NCBI GenBank assembly: GCA_002361235.1
Contig: DESI01000061.1
Coordinates: 1 to 37,661 of the forward strand
DNA from: Porphyromonadaceae bacterium UBA3318
GTDB taxonomy: Bacteria > Bacteroidota > Bacteroidia > Bacteroidales > Muribaculaceae
Length of the DNA: 37,661 nt
Direction: 5' to 3'
Positions 1 to 8,736 of the stretch are shown piece after piece. How positions within the stretch are numbered: the stretch's first letter is position 1; the number at the start of each line of letters is the position of its first letter. The translations under genes and the position numbers were made by a program. The notes under the pieces are model-generated. The model did no database searches. It was not told the origin of the DNA and saw nothing but the letters and a program-made list of their open reading frames with translations.

Positions 1-124
1 TATGTTTTTCGGCCCTTGTCAAGTCCCCCGACGATATTTTTTCAACTTTCCTTTACTTATCCGTTTAACTCGTTGATTCTCCGCGAAATCAACAAATGTT
101 AAAATGTATTTTGTTTTGTTAATA

Positions 125-1636
125 TCAGAACTGGAAATAGATGAACGGCGCTACTTCCTCCGACATGAACTCTATTACAAGTTGCACTACCAGCATGAAA
201 GCAATGAACTTCACTATCCATGGGGACCTGACGAACAATGATTGACATTTGTCAGCAATGCTCTGCGGCACGAAGTGGAATGCTATCAGACACAGCATCA
301 TGATACACCACACCATCCGCGCCTGGAAAAATTGCGGGAACTGGTTCCACTGGAAGTCTACAAAAATGTTCTGGATAATCAACACGGAGTCCTGGAACGA
401 AGCGGCACGAAAGAATACCCACAGCAGCGACACATATATAAATGTAATCAGCCAGCTGACGAAAATAGTGAACCAGTTGTCGGGAATTTTGGCAAGCACC
501 GGCTTGCACATCTTGTGAACGGCGAGTCCGACACCATGCATGGCACCCCAGAACACGAACTTCCATGCTGCGCCATGCCACAGACCACCAATTAGCATGG
601 TCAGGAAATTGTTGACGTACGTACGTATGGTACCTTTTCTGTTCCCACCTAAAGGAATATATACATAATCGCGAAGCCATGAGGAGAGCGAGATATGCCA
701 TCTGCGCCAGAATTCCGTCAGGTTCCGACTCTGATAGGGAGAATCGAAGTTGATACCAAGTTTGAAACCCATTATCAGCGCTATGCCTATGGCCATATCC
801 GAGTATCCGGAGAAGTCGCAATATATCTGCATGGTATATCCAAGCACACCCATCAGGGTCTGGACGCCTGTGTAAAGTGTCGGCTCATTGAATATAAGGT
901 CATTATATTGCGCGATGTAGTCGGCTATGAGTGCCTTTTTGATCACACCGCACATTATGAGCCACAAGCCTGCCCAGATTTCATCGGATGTTGCCCTGCG
1001 GTTTTCCTTAAGCTGAGGCAGAAAATAATCGGCTCGTACAATAGGTCCGGCAACCAACGCGGGGAAAAATGACAGGAAGAATATATAATCGAGCCATGAT
1101 TCCGTAGGTTCTATCTTCCGTTTATACACATCCACCACATAGCTAATGGACTGGAACGTATAGAACGAAATGCCTACAGGCAGGATTATATCAAGAGGCT
1201 GGAAATTCCCCTGCACCATCTGGTTCCAGTTCCAGAGAAAGAAATTGGCATACTTGAAGTATCCCAATATTGAGAGGGACAGTGTAATAGAAAGCCACAT
1301 CAGAGTTTTGCGCGCCGATTTGGTTTTCAGTTTACCCATCCACCGGGCCACCGACCAGTCAATCAGCGATGTAGCCATCAACATCAGGAAGAAAAGGCCG
1401 GACGATTTATAATAGAAATATAATGAGAACAGCACGACAAATATAGTCATGCGCAACTTGTTCTTCTTCAGCAAGGCGTAAACGGGCAGAAACAGGATGA
1501 ACAGCACCCAGAACAGTCCGCTTGAGAACAGCATAGGAGCCGAAGAATCGTAAGCGAACGCCTGTCCGAAATTGTTAAGAGCCAGTGCCGCGTTGTCGCG
1601 CAGAGCATCCCATGTCATAGTCGAAGCATCTTCCAT
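125..1636 (-). CDS. MBOAT-family membrane O-acyltransferase (AlgI/DltB-like)
   Basis: Polytopic membrane protein of about 503 residues, the usual size for AlgI/DltB-type acyltransferases. The family moves acyl groups (often acetyl) across the membrane onto extracytoplasmic glycans. Visible family marks are the central FWRRWHISLS block and the GLWHGAAWKF block holding the catalytic histidine, among many hydrophobic segments. The longest frame begins with GTG at 1639, but an ATG one codon later (1636) is the likelier start. It lies 12 bases after the stop of the SGNH hydrolase gene, so the two are surely co-transcribed, as AlgI/AlgJ or DltB/DltD partners usually are. The acceptor glycan cannot be read from the sequence. 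It is the last gene of the long minus-strand run from udk. Confidence 0.93.
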   Translation of the reverse strand: MEDASTMTWDALRDNAALALNNFGQAFAYDSSAPMLFSSGLFWVLFILFLPVYALLKKNKLRMTIFVVLFSLYFYYKSSGLFFLMLMATSLIDWSVARWMGKLKTKSARKTLMWLSITLSLSILGYFKYANFFLWNWNQMVQGNFQPLDIILPVGISFYTFQSISYVVDVYKRKIEPTESWLDYIFFLSFFPALVAGPIVRADYFLPQLKENRRATSDEIWAGLWLIMCGVIKKALIADYIAQYNDLIFNEPTLYTGVQTLMGVLGYTMQIYCDFSGYSDMAIGIALIMGFKLGINFDSPYQSRNLTEFWRRWHISLSSWLRDYVYIPLGGNRKGTIRTYVNNFLTMLIGGLWHGAAWKFVFWGAMHGVGLAVHKMCKPVLAKIPDNWFTIFVSWLITFIYVSLLWVFFRAASFQDSVLIIQNIFVDFQWNQFPQFFQARMVWCIMMLCLIAFHFVPQSIADKCQSLFVRSPWIVKFIAFMLVVQLVIEFMSEEVAPFIYFQF

Positions 1637-1648
1637 CACTTGAATTTA

Positions 1649-2428
1649 TTACTTGTTCAGAGCTTTAAGGAAAACGATATTAGGATTTACCTTTCCAATT
1701 GAATCAGACGGCACATTCGCAACAAAAGGATGTGCCGACTTAGGCAGCCATCGCATTATTGAATCTATCCACAGGGCCGATGATTTGCGCGTAGGATGAA
1801 TGTGATCGGCCTTACGGTCGAAATGCATACCTTCGGACCGGAAGAAACTTCCGGGTTTGCACGTAGCCTCAAGCAAATCGTTGATACCGGAGTCCTTCTG
1901 CCAGTTCGGCGGACCAATCCATACGTATGGAATCGTATCTATTACTTCCAGAATCTTCCTGATATAAGGAAGTCGTGCGCGGGGATCCTTGAAATACAGC
2001 TCATTGCTTCCGAGCGAAATAAAGATCTGCGTAGGCTTATACCTGGCAATCTGATTGGCCAGTGTGTCATAGTCCGCCCAAATCTTTGTATTGCTCGAAT
2101 CCCAGTTTACAGAATGAATGGTGTGTCCGTTAGCCTTGGCATACTGGGCAAGCCTGAGGGCGAGGTTCCACGTCATGGAATCGCCGAATATGAATAACGA
2201 CTGAGGCAGCGAATCGTTCTCAGCCTTGACCTGCACTACTGAATCCCGCGGCACTATCAATGAATCGCCGGGCAAGTCATCTGATTCACTGGCAAGCAAT
2301 GTCTTGTCAAACGGGGCCTTCTTGACCGTATAATTACCTATTACGATGTCATCGGAAAAGGCCACCACAAAAATAACAGCAAGCGCTGTGGCAAGCAACA
2401 GCCACAAACCGGAATAATTCTTAAACAT
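1649..2428 (-). CDS. Membrane-anchored SGNH/GDSL hydrolase-fold protein, partner of the MBOAT
   Basis: A 259-residue protein with an N-terminal membrane anchor (about residues 8-25) and an extracytoplasmic SGNH domain. The family blocks are visible: FGDSM with the nucleophile serine, SLGSNE with the oxyanion asparagine, and the closing DHIHPT with the catalytic Asp-x-x-His. In AlgJ/AlgX/DltD-type systems such proteins complete the transfer of acyl groups delivered by an MBOAT. Its position directly upstream of the MBOAT gene supports that role here. A free esterase activity is the alternative. ATG start with the hydrophobic anchor directly after it; 24 bases separate it from folB. Confidence 0.85.
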   Translation of the reverse strand: MFKNYSGLWLLLATALAVIFVVAFSDDIVIGNYTVKKAPFDKTLLASESDDLPGDSLIVPRDSVVQVKAENDSLPQSLFIFGDSMTWNLALRLAQYAKANGHTIHSVNWDSSNTKIWADYDTLANQIARYKPTQIFISLGSNELYFKDPRARLPYIRKILEVIDTIPYVWIGPPNWQKDSGINDLLEATCKPGSFFRSEGMHFDRKADHIHPTRKSSALWIDSIMRWLPKSAHPFVANVPSDSIGKVNPNIVFLKALNK

Positions 2429-2452
2429 TTACGTTCAGTCCTAATGCGGACT

Positions 2453-2806
2453 TCATGACAACAGGGTTATTGAAGCGGTGCCATCCATATTGCGTACTGG
2501 CACCGAGGTTTTCTTTATTGTTACAGCCAGATTCTGAATCCTGGGATAACGTGCGTGCAGATCATCGGACACGGCTTTGGCCACGGATTCGAGCAGCGAC
2601 CATGACTGAGTCATACGACGGGCAACCGTGTCATAGACATCGGCATAGGACACTGTAGTAGACATCTCCTCTGTTCGAAACTGATCGGCCGGATACCTGA
2701 TTTCCACATCCACCACAAATTCATTTCCCACTGCACGCTCCTGGTCCATCACTCCGATTCGGGAGTAAAACTTCAGGTCGTTAAGCCGGATTACAAAGCA
2801 TTCCAT
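2453..2806 (-). CDS. folB: Dihydroneopterin aldolase
   Basis: 117 residues, the standard length of FolB. The enzyme cleaves 7,8-dihydroneopterin to 6-hydroxymethyl-dihydropterin and glycolaldehyde in folate synthesis in the cytoplasm. The family pattern is clear: an N-terminal strand with RLNDLKFYSRIGV, a conserved glutamate after the QER turn, SYADVYDTV in the middle, LLESVAKAV, and a C-terminal VTIKKT strand with the catalytic lysine. The start codon shares one base with the rpiB stop (TAATG), which implies translational coupling with rpiB upstream. Confidence 0.93.
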   Translation of the reverse strand: MECFVIRLNDLKFYSRIGVMDQERAVGNEFVVDVEIRYPADQFRTEEMSTTVSYADVYDTVARRMTQSWSLLESVAKAVSDDLHARYPRIQNLAVTIKKTSVPVRNMDGTASITLLS

Positions 2807-3246
2807 TACATTACTGATACCGGTATTTTCTCTATACGGCGCAGGTGACGTCCACCTTCAAACTGTGCGTTGAGATAAGCGTCAATAATAGCCTTAGCCT
2901 CGTCAACTGTCACAAACCGTGCCGGAAGATCCACGAAATTAGCCGCATTATGTCTGCGTGCCAGTTCGGCTATCTCGGGCAGCCAGCACAATGCGGCCCG
3001 AATGCCCTGATGCTTGTTCAGCGTCATGCTTATGCCGTTGCCGCTGCCGCATAATGCAATGCCGAACGCACACTCACCGCGCTCTACGGCAAATGCTGCC
3101 GGATGCGCGTAGTCAGGATAATCGCACGATTCCGAACTGTATGTACCGAAGTCCTGAACATCGTAGCCTTTCGACTTCATGTATTCAATCATCTGCAGCT
3201 TCATCTCATATCCTGCATGATCACTGCAAAACGCTACTTTCTCCAT
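2806..3246 (-). CDS. rpiB: Ribose-5-phosphate isomerase B
   Basis: 146-residue RpiB/LacAB family sugar phosphate isomerase, interconverting ribose 5-phosphate and ribulose 5-phosphate in the pentose phosphate pathway. Visible marks: N-terminal FCSDHAGYEMK phosphate-site segment, FGTYS, DYPDYAH, and the CGSGNGISM loop holding the active-site cysteine. The ORF has the normal family length with an ATG at 3246. It overlaps folB by one base and follows engB by a 55-base gap in which I see no clear promoter box. Confidence 0.95.
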   Translation of the reverse strand: MEKVAFCSDHAGYEMKLQMIEYMKSKGYDVQDFGTYSSESCDYPDYAHPAAFAVERGECAFGIALCGSGNGISMTLNKHQGIRAALCWLPEIAELARRHNAANFVDLPARFVTVDEAKAIIDAYLNAQFEGGRHLRRIEKIPVSVM

Positions 3247-3301
3247 AACTTATCCGTTTAATATTCGCTTTTAGCGACATTCATATTCTGATTCTCAGAT
3301 T

Positions 3302-3925
3302 CTAATTCACAGATTCGCATTCCGACCGCACTTCGCGATTGATGGAGTCTATATAATCCAGCACTTCGTCCCGGCCACGGGGCTTTTCAGACGAAGTAAT
3401 GAATATCTTGGGTAATTCCTCCCAGCTTAGTTTAAGTTCATTTTTGTAAGCCTCCACATTTCGCTCCACGGCAGCATTGCTCAGCTTGTCGGCCTTAGTG
3501 AAGATGATGGAGAACGGGACGCCATGCTCGCCGAGCCAGTCCATGAATTCCATATCTATTTTCTGAGGCTCATGACGCACGTCTATCAGCACAAACAGAT
3601 TGGTGAGCTGCCGGCGGTCCAGCACATAACCCTCAATCAGTTTCTGCAACTGGTCGCGCTGTGCCTTACCACGCTGCGCATAGCCGTAACCAGGGAGATC
3701 CACCAGATACCACTCTCCGTCATTGATGCTGAAATGGTTTATCAGCAACGTCTTGCCCGGGGTCTGTGAAGTCTTGGCCAGACCCTTGCGCCTTACCAAC
3801 ATATTGATAAGCGACGACTTGCCGACATTCGACCTTCCTATAAAGGCATATTCCGGCGCATCGACATCCGGACACTTGGAAACATCCGGTGAACTTATCA
3901 CGAATTTGGGATTCTTGATTTCCAT
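3302..3925 (-). CDS. engB: Ribosome biogenesis GTPase EngB (YihA/YsxC)
   Basis: Small GTPase needed for large ribosomal subunit assembly. The G motifs are present in order: GRSNVGKSS (P-loop), TPGKT (switch I threonine region), DLPGYGYA (G3) and TKAD (G4), followed by the usual C-terminal helices. The open frame extends to a TTG at 3934, but the ATG at 3925 gives MEIKNPKFV, which matches how EngB proteins normally begin, so I chose that start (207 residues). It lies 10 bases downstream of the lysC stop, inside the long operon. Confidence 0.95.
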   Translation of the reverse strand: MEIKNPKFVISSPDVSKCPDVDAPEYAFIGRSNVGKSSLINMLVRRKGLAKTSQTPGKTLLINHFSINDGEWYLVDLPGYGYAQRGKAQRDQLQKLIEGYVLDRRQLTNLFVLIDVRHEPQKIDMEFMDWLGEHGVPFSIIFTKADKLSNAAVERNVEAYKNELKLSWEELPKIFITSSEKPRGRDEVLDYIDSINREVRSECESVN

Positions 3926-3935
3926 ATCTTCCAAT

Positions 3936-5306
3936 TTATGCCGGAATCACCGAATCGTGAACCAGCTTCAGGGCCTGTTCCGCTTTATCGTCGTTCACTA
4001 CCAGCGCCAAAGTCGAATCCGACGTCCCTTCCGACAATCCGTTGACGGTAATTCCGTTGCGGTTCAGCGTACTGGTCAGCCTTGCGCCCAGACCGTGCAT
4101 TCGGCGTATTCCTTCCTTTACAACAGCAATTATAGCAAGATGTTCCGTCAGGTACACGCTAAGCACGTCACCGGCGCCTATTTCAGGCGAGAACTCGTTG
4201 CGCACGGTCTCCAACGCCTTTCGTGCATCAGCAGCCTTGACCGAGATTGTGAATTCCATCGCATCCTCATCGCCGGTGGCAAGCATTACCGATATGCCGT
4301 TTCGTGCCATGGCGTTGTATGTGCGGGTATTTACTTCCTCTATGTCCTTCACCACCTTCCCGTGTATGGTGACGGTTGCCGTATCACGCACATACGACAC
4401 TCCCCTCACCTCGTCGGGCAATCGCATGGCATTGTCCGTTATCAACGTGCCGGGCATCTCGGGGCGATGGGTGTTCAATATCTTTATCGGTATGTTTTTG
4501 TGAAATACCGGATAAATCGTAGGCGGATAGATCACCTTCGCACCAAACGAACATAGTTCCATGCTCTCAACGAACGACATATCGGGTATCACCTTCGCGT
4601 CCTTGATGATTCTCGGATCTGAAGTCATGAATCCATCCACATCGGTCCATATCTCAAGCATATCGGCATCCAGGGCTGCCGCCACCAATGCCGCGGTATA
4701 GTCCGAGCCGCCTCGACCCAGATTGGTGATGGCGCCGTCATTATTATCACGGGATATAAAGCCTCCTATCACACAATGCCGTTCCAACGGCAACGGAAAG
4801 TTGCGTTGTATCAACTGCTCGGTTGCCTTGCGGTCGGCTATGTTCCTGCCCATCCACCTTTCGGTCTTGACGAATTGAAGCGAATCCTTGTGACAGGCTC
4901 CTGAAATTATCGCGGCCACTATCACCGACGACATCCTTTCGCCGAAACTTACTATCCTGTCCAACGTACGTTCCGGAAGCTCATTGATCAGCGATACGCC
5001 CAGATAAAGATTGCCGAGTTCTGTCAGCATCGAGTCGACTTTTTCCAGCACTTCACCCTGTTTATCCTGAGGCACCAGCTCATGGATTATGTCATGATGA
5101 CGCTTGGCGCAGCCCTTCATGGCCTCGATACGCGTATCCTTACCTTCAGCCGATTCCCTGGCAGTAGCGATAAGCCGGTCGGTCAGCCCCCCCAATGCAG
5201 ATACGACAACAACGGCCGGCGAATCAAGCGACTCCACTATTCTCTTTACATTCCGCAGGCTTTCTATGGTGCCAACCGACGTGCCGCCGAATTTCAATAC
5301 TTTCAT
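3936..5306 (-). CDS. lysC: Aspartate kinase (monofunctional)
   Basis: 456-residue aspartokinase, phosphorylating aspartate as the first step of lysine, threonine, methionine and diaminopimelate synthesis. N-terminal KFGGTSVG (residues 4-11) is the ATP-binding signature, and GRGGSDYTA is the amino acid kinase core. Two C-terminal ACT-type repeats (about residues 300-450) are the usual allosteric sites. There is no homoserine dehydrogenase fused, so it is the monofunctional form. Its ATG directly abuts the stop of the MCE gene upstream. Which end product inhibits it cannot be told from the sequence. Confidence 0.95.
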   Translation of the reverse strand: MKVLKFGGTSVGTIESLRNVKRIVESLDSPAVVVVSALGGLTDRLIATARESAEGKDTRIEAMKGCAKRHHDIIHELVPQDKQGEVLEKVDSMLTELGNLYLGVSLINELPERTLDRIVSFGERMSSVIVAAIISGACHKDSLQFVKTERWMGRNIADRKATEQLIQRNFPLPLERHCVIGGFISRDNNDGAITNLGRGGSDYTAALVAAALDADMLEIWTDVDGFMTSDPRIIKDAKVIPDMSFVESMELCSFGAKVIYPPTIYPVFHKNIPIKILNTHRPEMPGTLITDNAMRLPDEVRGVSYVRDTATVTIHGKVVKDIEEVNTRTYNAMARNGISVMLATGDEDAMEFTISVKAADARKALETVRNEFSPEIGAGDVLSVYLTEHLAIIAVVKEGIRRMHGLGARLTSTLNRNGITVNGLSEGTSDSTLALVVNDDKAEQALKLVHDSVIPA

Positions 5307-6206
5307 TTAAAACAGCTTGATCGAAATGTAACGCTTGGGATTTTTCTTTACATCGAGCACCAGCGAGTCAATATCGGCGGCCACTCTGTTAAGACGGTTA
5401 TAAAGTTCGGGATCCTTGGTGAGAAGTCCCAGAGTGGAATTCTCCTCGTTGAGCTGAGTGCTGAATCGCGACAGTTCATCCGTTATCTTATACACATTGT
5501 CCATCGTGGAATTGATGGGCAGCTGGTTCAGATTGTGCGACAGCAGCATCAGATTGTAGCTTACGGAATCCAGCTTATGCGTCAGGTTTCTCGCATTGTG
5601 CATCAACGGCGGGACATCGCGCTTCACCGTGCCCTGAAGGTCTCCTGTCATTGTCAGCACATTTTCAGTAATGCCGTCCAGACGACGTACGGATGCTATG
5701 AGAGCAGGATCCGAAACCAAATCGTTAAGATTGTTGATCAGCGAATCGATATGTGGCACCATCTTGTTGATATTAGGCACCAGGTCATTGGTGACGGCGT
5801 CCATTATTCCTTTCTCGCTGCGCAACGGCACGAGTCCGCCGTTTGGAATAAGTTTAGCGCTCTTGCCGACCACCAGGTTTATATATCCGCCGTTTAACAG
5901 CGAGGACGCAAGCTGTGCATACGAATCCTCGGGGAGATTCAGCTTGTCGTTTACGGCCAGCAATATCTTGATCTTTCCCGGATGGTCGTAATCGTACTTG
6001 ATGCTCCTGACCTGACCAACCTTAAAACCGTTGACCGTCACAGGAGCCGACTGTTCAAGGCCTGAGACATCCGTAGCCTCTGCATAATAGAAATGGGTGG
6101 GATTCAACAGATTGATACCCTTCAGATAGTCAATGCCTACAAACAGCACCAGCCCGGCTATTATCACACACAAGCCGATTATAAACTCCTTGTTATATTT
6201 TTTCAT
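5307..6206 (-). CDS. MCE-domain protein, MlaD-like substrate-binding subunit of lipid transporter
   Basis: 299 residues with one N-terminal membrane helix (about residues 8-28) followed by an MCE domain (about 38-120, with the TVNGFKVGQV core) and a long helical C-terminal region. MCE proteins of the MlaD type form hexameric rings in the periplasm that pass phospholipids between the membranes, working with a permease (MlaE) and ATPase (MlaF). Those two partners lie on the opposite strand at 9449-10986, so this protein is very probably their MCE subunit. It follows the amidase gene by 33 bases, an adjacency I recall as common in Bacteroidota. The symbol mlaD is plausible but orthology is not shown. 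Confidence 0.9.
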   Translation of the reverse strand: MKKYNKEFIIGLCVIIAGLVLFVGIDYLKGINLLNPTHFYYAEATDVSGLEQSAPVTVNGFKVGQVRSIKYDYDHPGKIKILLAVNDKLNLPEDSYAQLASSLLNGGYINLVVGKSAKLIPNGGLVPLRSEKGIMDAVTNDLVPNINKMVPHIDSLINNLNDLVSDPALIASVRRLDGITENVLTMTGDLQGTVKRDVPPLMHNARNLTHKLDSVSYNLMLLSHNLNQLPINSTMDNVYKITDELSRFSTQLNEENSTLGLLTKDPELYNRLNRVAADIDSLVLDVKKNPKRYISIKLF

Positions 6207-6239
6207 TTCAATTCGTTATCTTAATTTATTAATCGTGAA

Positions 6240-7796
6240 TTATTTTCCGCTGTTCTTCCGGCGCTTTGCCAGCGACGTATGGCGTTTATGCTGAATAGTC
6301 TGGGATTCCGCCTGTTTTGCGACCCGTGCATCTGCCACTGCTTTGCCTTCGGATTCTCCCTGAGCATTAGCCTCAGAACCTCGCTTATTACCTCTTTCAG
6401 CTTTTGCCACACCAGTGGAGGAATTTATCACGATACGTTTCTTCCCCTTCTCTCTGTTATTAACATTTTTTGAGGATGATTTCCTGTCCTTTCCCTTCTG
6501 ATTTTTGTCCTTGCTGTTTTTAGTACTCTTGTTTTTGACTTCGGATTCAGGTTCAGGAACTGCTTTCTTTTCTACGACAGGTTCCTCCACCTTGGCCAGA
6601 TAATCCGTTTCCTTCCTGATCAGAATCTTGTCGTTATCAATCTGTCGCTGGTCACTCAGTTTTTTCGATGAGGCCGAGCGACGGCGACGTTGTCCCACAG
6701 GAAGCGTACGATTGTGCACTGTGGCATAATTATAGCTTCTTTCCTCGTACTTGGCGGCAGGTGCCGACTGTTTCCGGTCTCCGGAATTCGAGCCTGCAAC
6801 ATTAAGTACAGGTATGGCCGCATCGCTTGTAGTGACTTCCGGTACCACGGCGGTTTCCGTAGTCTCCGACACGTCATCGGTCTTTTTGCTTCTGCGTTTA
6901 TTGCTTCGTCTTGAAGTGCGCGATTCTTTCTTTGCGCCTGTCTCTTTCGACTCCTTCACATTGTCGGCCGAAGAATCAGTCTTAACGCTCAATTGTGGCT
7001 TCACGCTCTTGGCATAGCTCTCTATTGCGGCGTACAGGGCCGATGCAAGCTGTTCCTGGCCTTTCTCGCTACCCATGAACTTCGCGCTCTCGGGATTGCA
7101 TATAAAGTCGAGTTCCACCAGTACCGCCGGCATGGAAGTGGCCCACAGCACCCAGAATCCGGCCTGCTTCACACCTCTGTCAGCGCGCCGGGCGTCGGAC
7201 ACCAGATGTTTCTGCGCCTCGTTGGCAAACTTCAGACTCTGACCCAGATTCTTTTTCTGAGCCATCTCGAATATGATATACGATTCATCCTTCTTGGGAT
7301 CGAAGCCTGAATATTTCTGCTCGTAGTTGCTTTCAAGCTCTATCACCGAGTTCTCGCGCTGGGCTACCTTAAGGTTATTGGCGTCTTTGTGCAGACCGAG
7401 TGCGTATACTGACGAACCGGCCACCTTGCGGCGATTCGGATTGGTCTTGTCTACCGAGTTGGTATGTATCGAGACAAACAGATTGCCACGGTTTCGGTTC
7501 GCGATATTGGCCCGCTCCTGCAGGGATATGAAGTTGTCGTCGTCGCGTGTCATCACAACCTTTACGTCCGACATCTTCTTACCGATCATAGCTGCCAGTT
7601 TCTTGGCCACGCCGAGGTTGATGTCTTTTTCGCGCACGTTGTTGTCGACCGCTCCGGTGTCGTGACCGCCATGTCCTGCATCTATCACGACTGTGAACTC
7701 CGGCTGCTGCGTAGTCCTGCGGGCACCTTCGGCCACACCGCCGCATATTGCGACGGAGGTTAATGCCAGATATATTGTCTTCTTTATGATATTCAC
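6240..7796 (-). CDS. N-acetylmuramoyl-L-alanine amidase (Amidase_3) with long basic tail
   Basis: Exported peptidoglycan amidase that cuts the bond between MurNAc and the stem peptide. A signal peptide (about residues 1-24) is followed by the Amidase_3 domain (about 30-255). Zinc-site landmarks are the DAGHGG histidine, the EKD glutamate and the SIHTN histidine, with LVELDF near the end of the domain. The remaining half (about 265-518) is low-complexity, rich in Lys, Arg, Ser and Glu, with clusters such as RRSNKRRSKK. No domain is recognised there, and it makes the protein far longer than a bare amidase. The start codon is GTG at 7796; no in-frame ATG would keep the signal peptide. It lies 4 bases after lptB. 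Confidence 0.93.
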   Translation of the reverse strand: MNIIKKTIYLALTSVAICGGVAEGARRTTQQPEFTVVIDAGHGGHDTGAVDNNVREKDINLGVAKKLAAMIGKKMSDVKVVMTRDDDNFISLQERANIANRNRGNLFVSIHTNSVDKTNPNRRKVAGSSVYALGLHKDANNLKVAQRENSVIELESNYEQKYSGFDPKKDESYIIFEMAQKKNLGQSLKFANEAQKHLVSDARRADRGVKQAGFWVLWATSMPAVLVELDFICNPESAKFMGSEKGQEQLASALYAAIESYAKSVKPQLSVKTDSSADNVKESKETGAKKESRTSRRSNKRRSKKTDDVSETTETAVVPEVTTSDAAIPVLNVAGSNSGDRKQSAPAAKYEERSYNYATVHNRTLPVGQRRRRSASSKKLSDQRQIDNDKILIRKETDYLAKVEEPVVEKKAVPEPESEVKNKSTKNSKDKNQKGKDRKSSSKNVNNREKGKKRIVINSSTGVAKAERGNKRGSEANAQGESEGKAVADARVAKQAESQTIQHKRHTSLAKRRKNSGK

Positions 7797-7800
7797 GTAA

Positions 7801-8736
7801 TTATTCGAATTTTTTCCTGATGAACACGAAGTCGCGTCCCAGATATTTCTCCCTCACTATGGGATTGGCCACAAGTTCCTCGCTGGTGCCCTGAAACAAT
7901 ACCTTTCCTTCGAACAGCATGTAGGCGCGGTCGGTGATGCCAAGGATTGAATCGGCCTTATGGTCGGTGATCAGCACTCCGATGTTGCGTTCCTTCAGGT
8001 GATAGACCACTGACTGAATATCCTCCACGGCAATCGGGTCGACAGCCGCAAAAGGCTCGTCAAGCATTATGAATTTAGGATTGATGGCCAGACACCTGGC
8101 TATCTCCGTGCGCCGGCGCTCGCCACCTGACAGATTGCTGCCCTTGTTGCGGCGCACGTGCTCAAGCTTGAACTCCTTGATCAGTTGTTCCAGTTTCTCT
8201 TTCTGATACTCCTTGCTGGTGCCGGACATCTCAAGAATGGCGCGGATATTGTTCTCCACGCTGAGCGTACGGAACACCGAAGCTTCCTGCGGCAGATAGC
8301 CTATACCCATCTTGGCACGCTTGTACACCGGGTATTCCGTTATGTCGTGCCCGTCAAGGAACACGCGCCCGTTGTTCGGACTGATCAGACCTACCGTCAT
8401 ATAGAACGTCGTGGTCTTGCCGGCTCCGTTGGGACCGAGCAGACCTACTATCTCACCCTGCTTCACCTCTATGGACACCTTGTTGGCCACGGTGCGCTTG
8501 CCATACTTTTTCACAAGGTCTTGAGTCCTCAATATTCCGGGAGCAGAATCCTGCGCCTCCGTTTCCACCACTGCAGCTCCCTGCGGTGTATCAATCACGG
8601 TTGCGGCGTCCACTGTCACTGTCTCCTGATCCGGAATGCGGCCTTCCAGGTCGGCTTCCTCCTCGGGTGTGAGCTTGTCGGGACGTTCCTCGGCGTTCCT
8701 GTTCAACTTCTTATGTCCGAACCCGAATATCTTCAT
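7801..8736 (-). CDS. lptB: LPS export ABC transporter ATP-binding protein LptB, with N-terminal extension
   Basis: ATPase that powers lipopolysaccharide extraction from the inner membrane with LptF/LptG. The ABC motifs are complete: GPNGAGKTT (Walker A), the LPQEASVFR Q-loop region typical of LptB, LSGGERRR signature, IMLDEPFAAVDP (Walker B and D-loop) and the ITDHKA switch histidine. The domain begins near residue 68 with ILRTQDLVKKYG. The 65-70 residues before it are acidic and low-complexity and are absent from the usual LptB of about 240 residues. An internal ATG start for the short form is not evident, and the ATG at 8736 overlaps the udk stop (ATGA), which supports the long form. Confidence 0.93.
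   Translation of the reverse strand: MKIFGFGHKKLNRNAEERPDKLTPEEEADLEGRIPDQETVTVDAATVIDTPQGAAVVETEAQDSAPGILRTQDLVKKYGKRTVANKVSIEVKQGEIVGLLGPNGAGKTTTFYMTVGLISPNNGRVFLDGHDITEYPVYKRAKMGIGYLPQEASVFRTLSVENNIRAILEMSGTSKEYQKEKLEQLIKEFKLEHVRRNKGSNLSGGERRRTEIARCLAINPKFIMLDEPFAAVDPIAVEDIQSVVYHLKERNIGVLITDHKADSILGITDRAYMLFEGKVLFQGTSEELVANPIVREKYLGRDFVFIRKKFE

Noticed and set aside
72..93. Hairpin GTTGATT/AATCAAC downstream of the MBOAT gene
   Set aside because: Seven pairs but AT-rich and without a T-run on the minus strand; too weak to call a terminator.
242..595. Open frames opposite the MBOAT gene
   Set aside because: They are shadows of a clearly conserved membrane protein gene; composition and lack of motifs match antisense frames.
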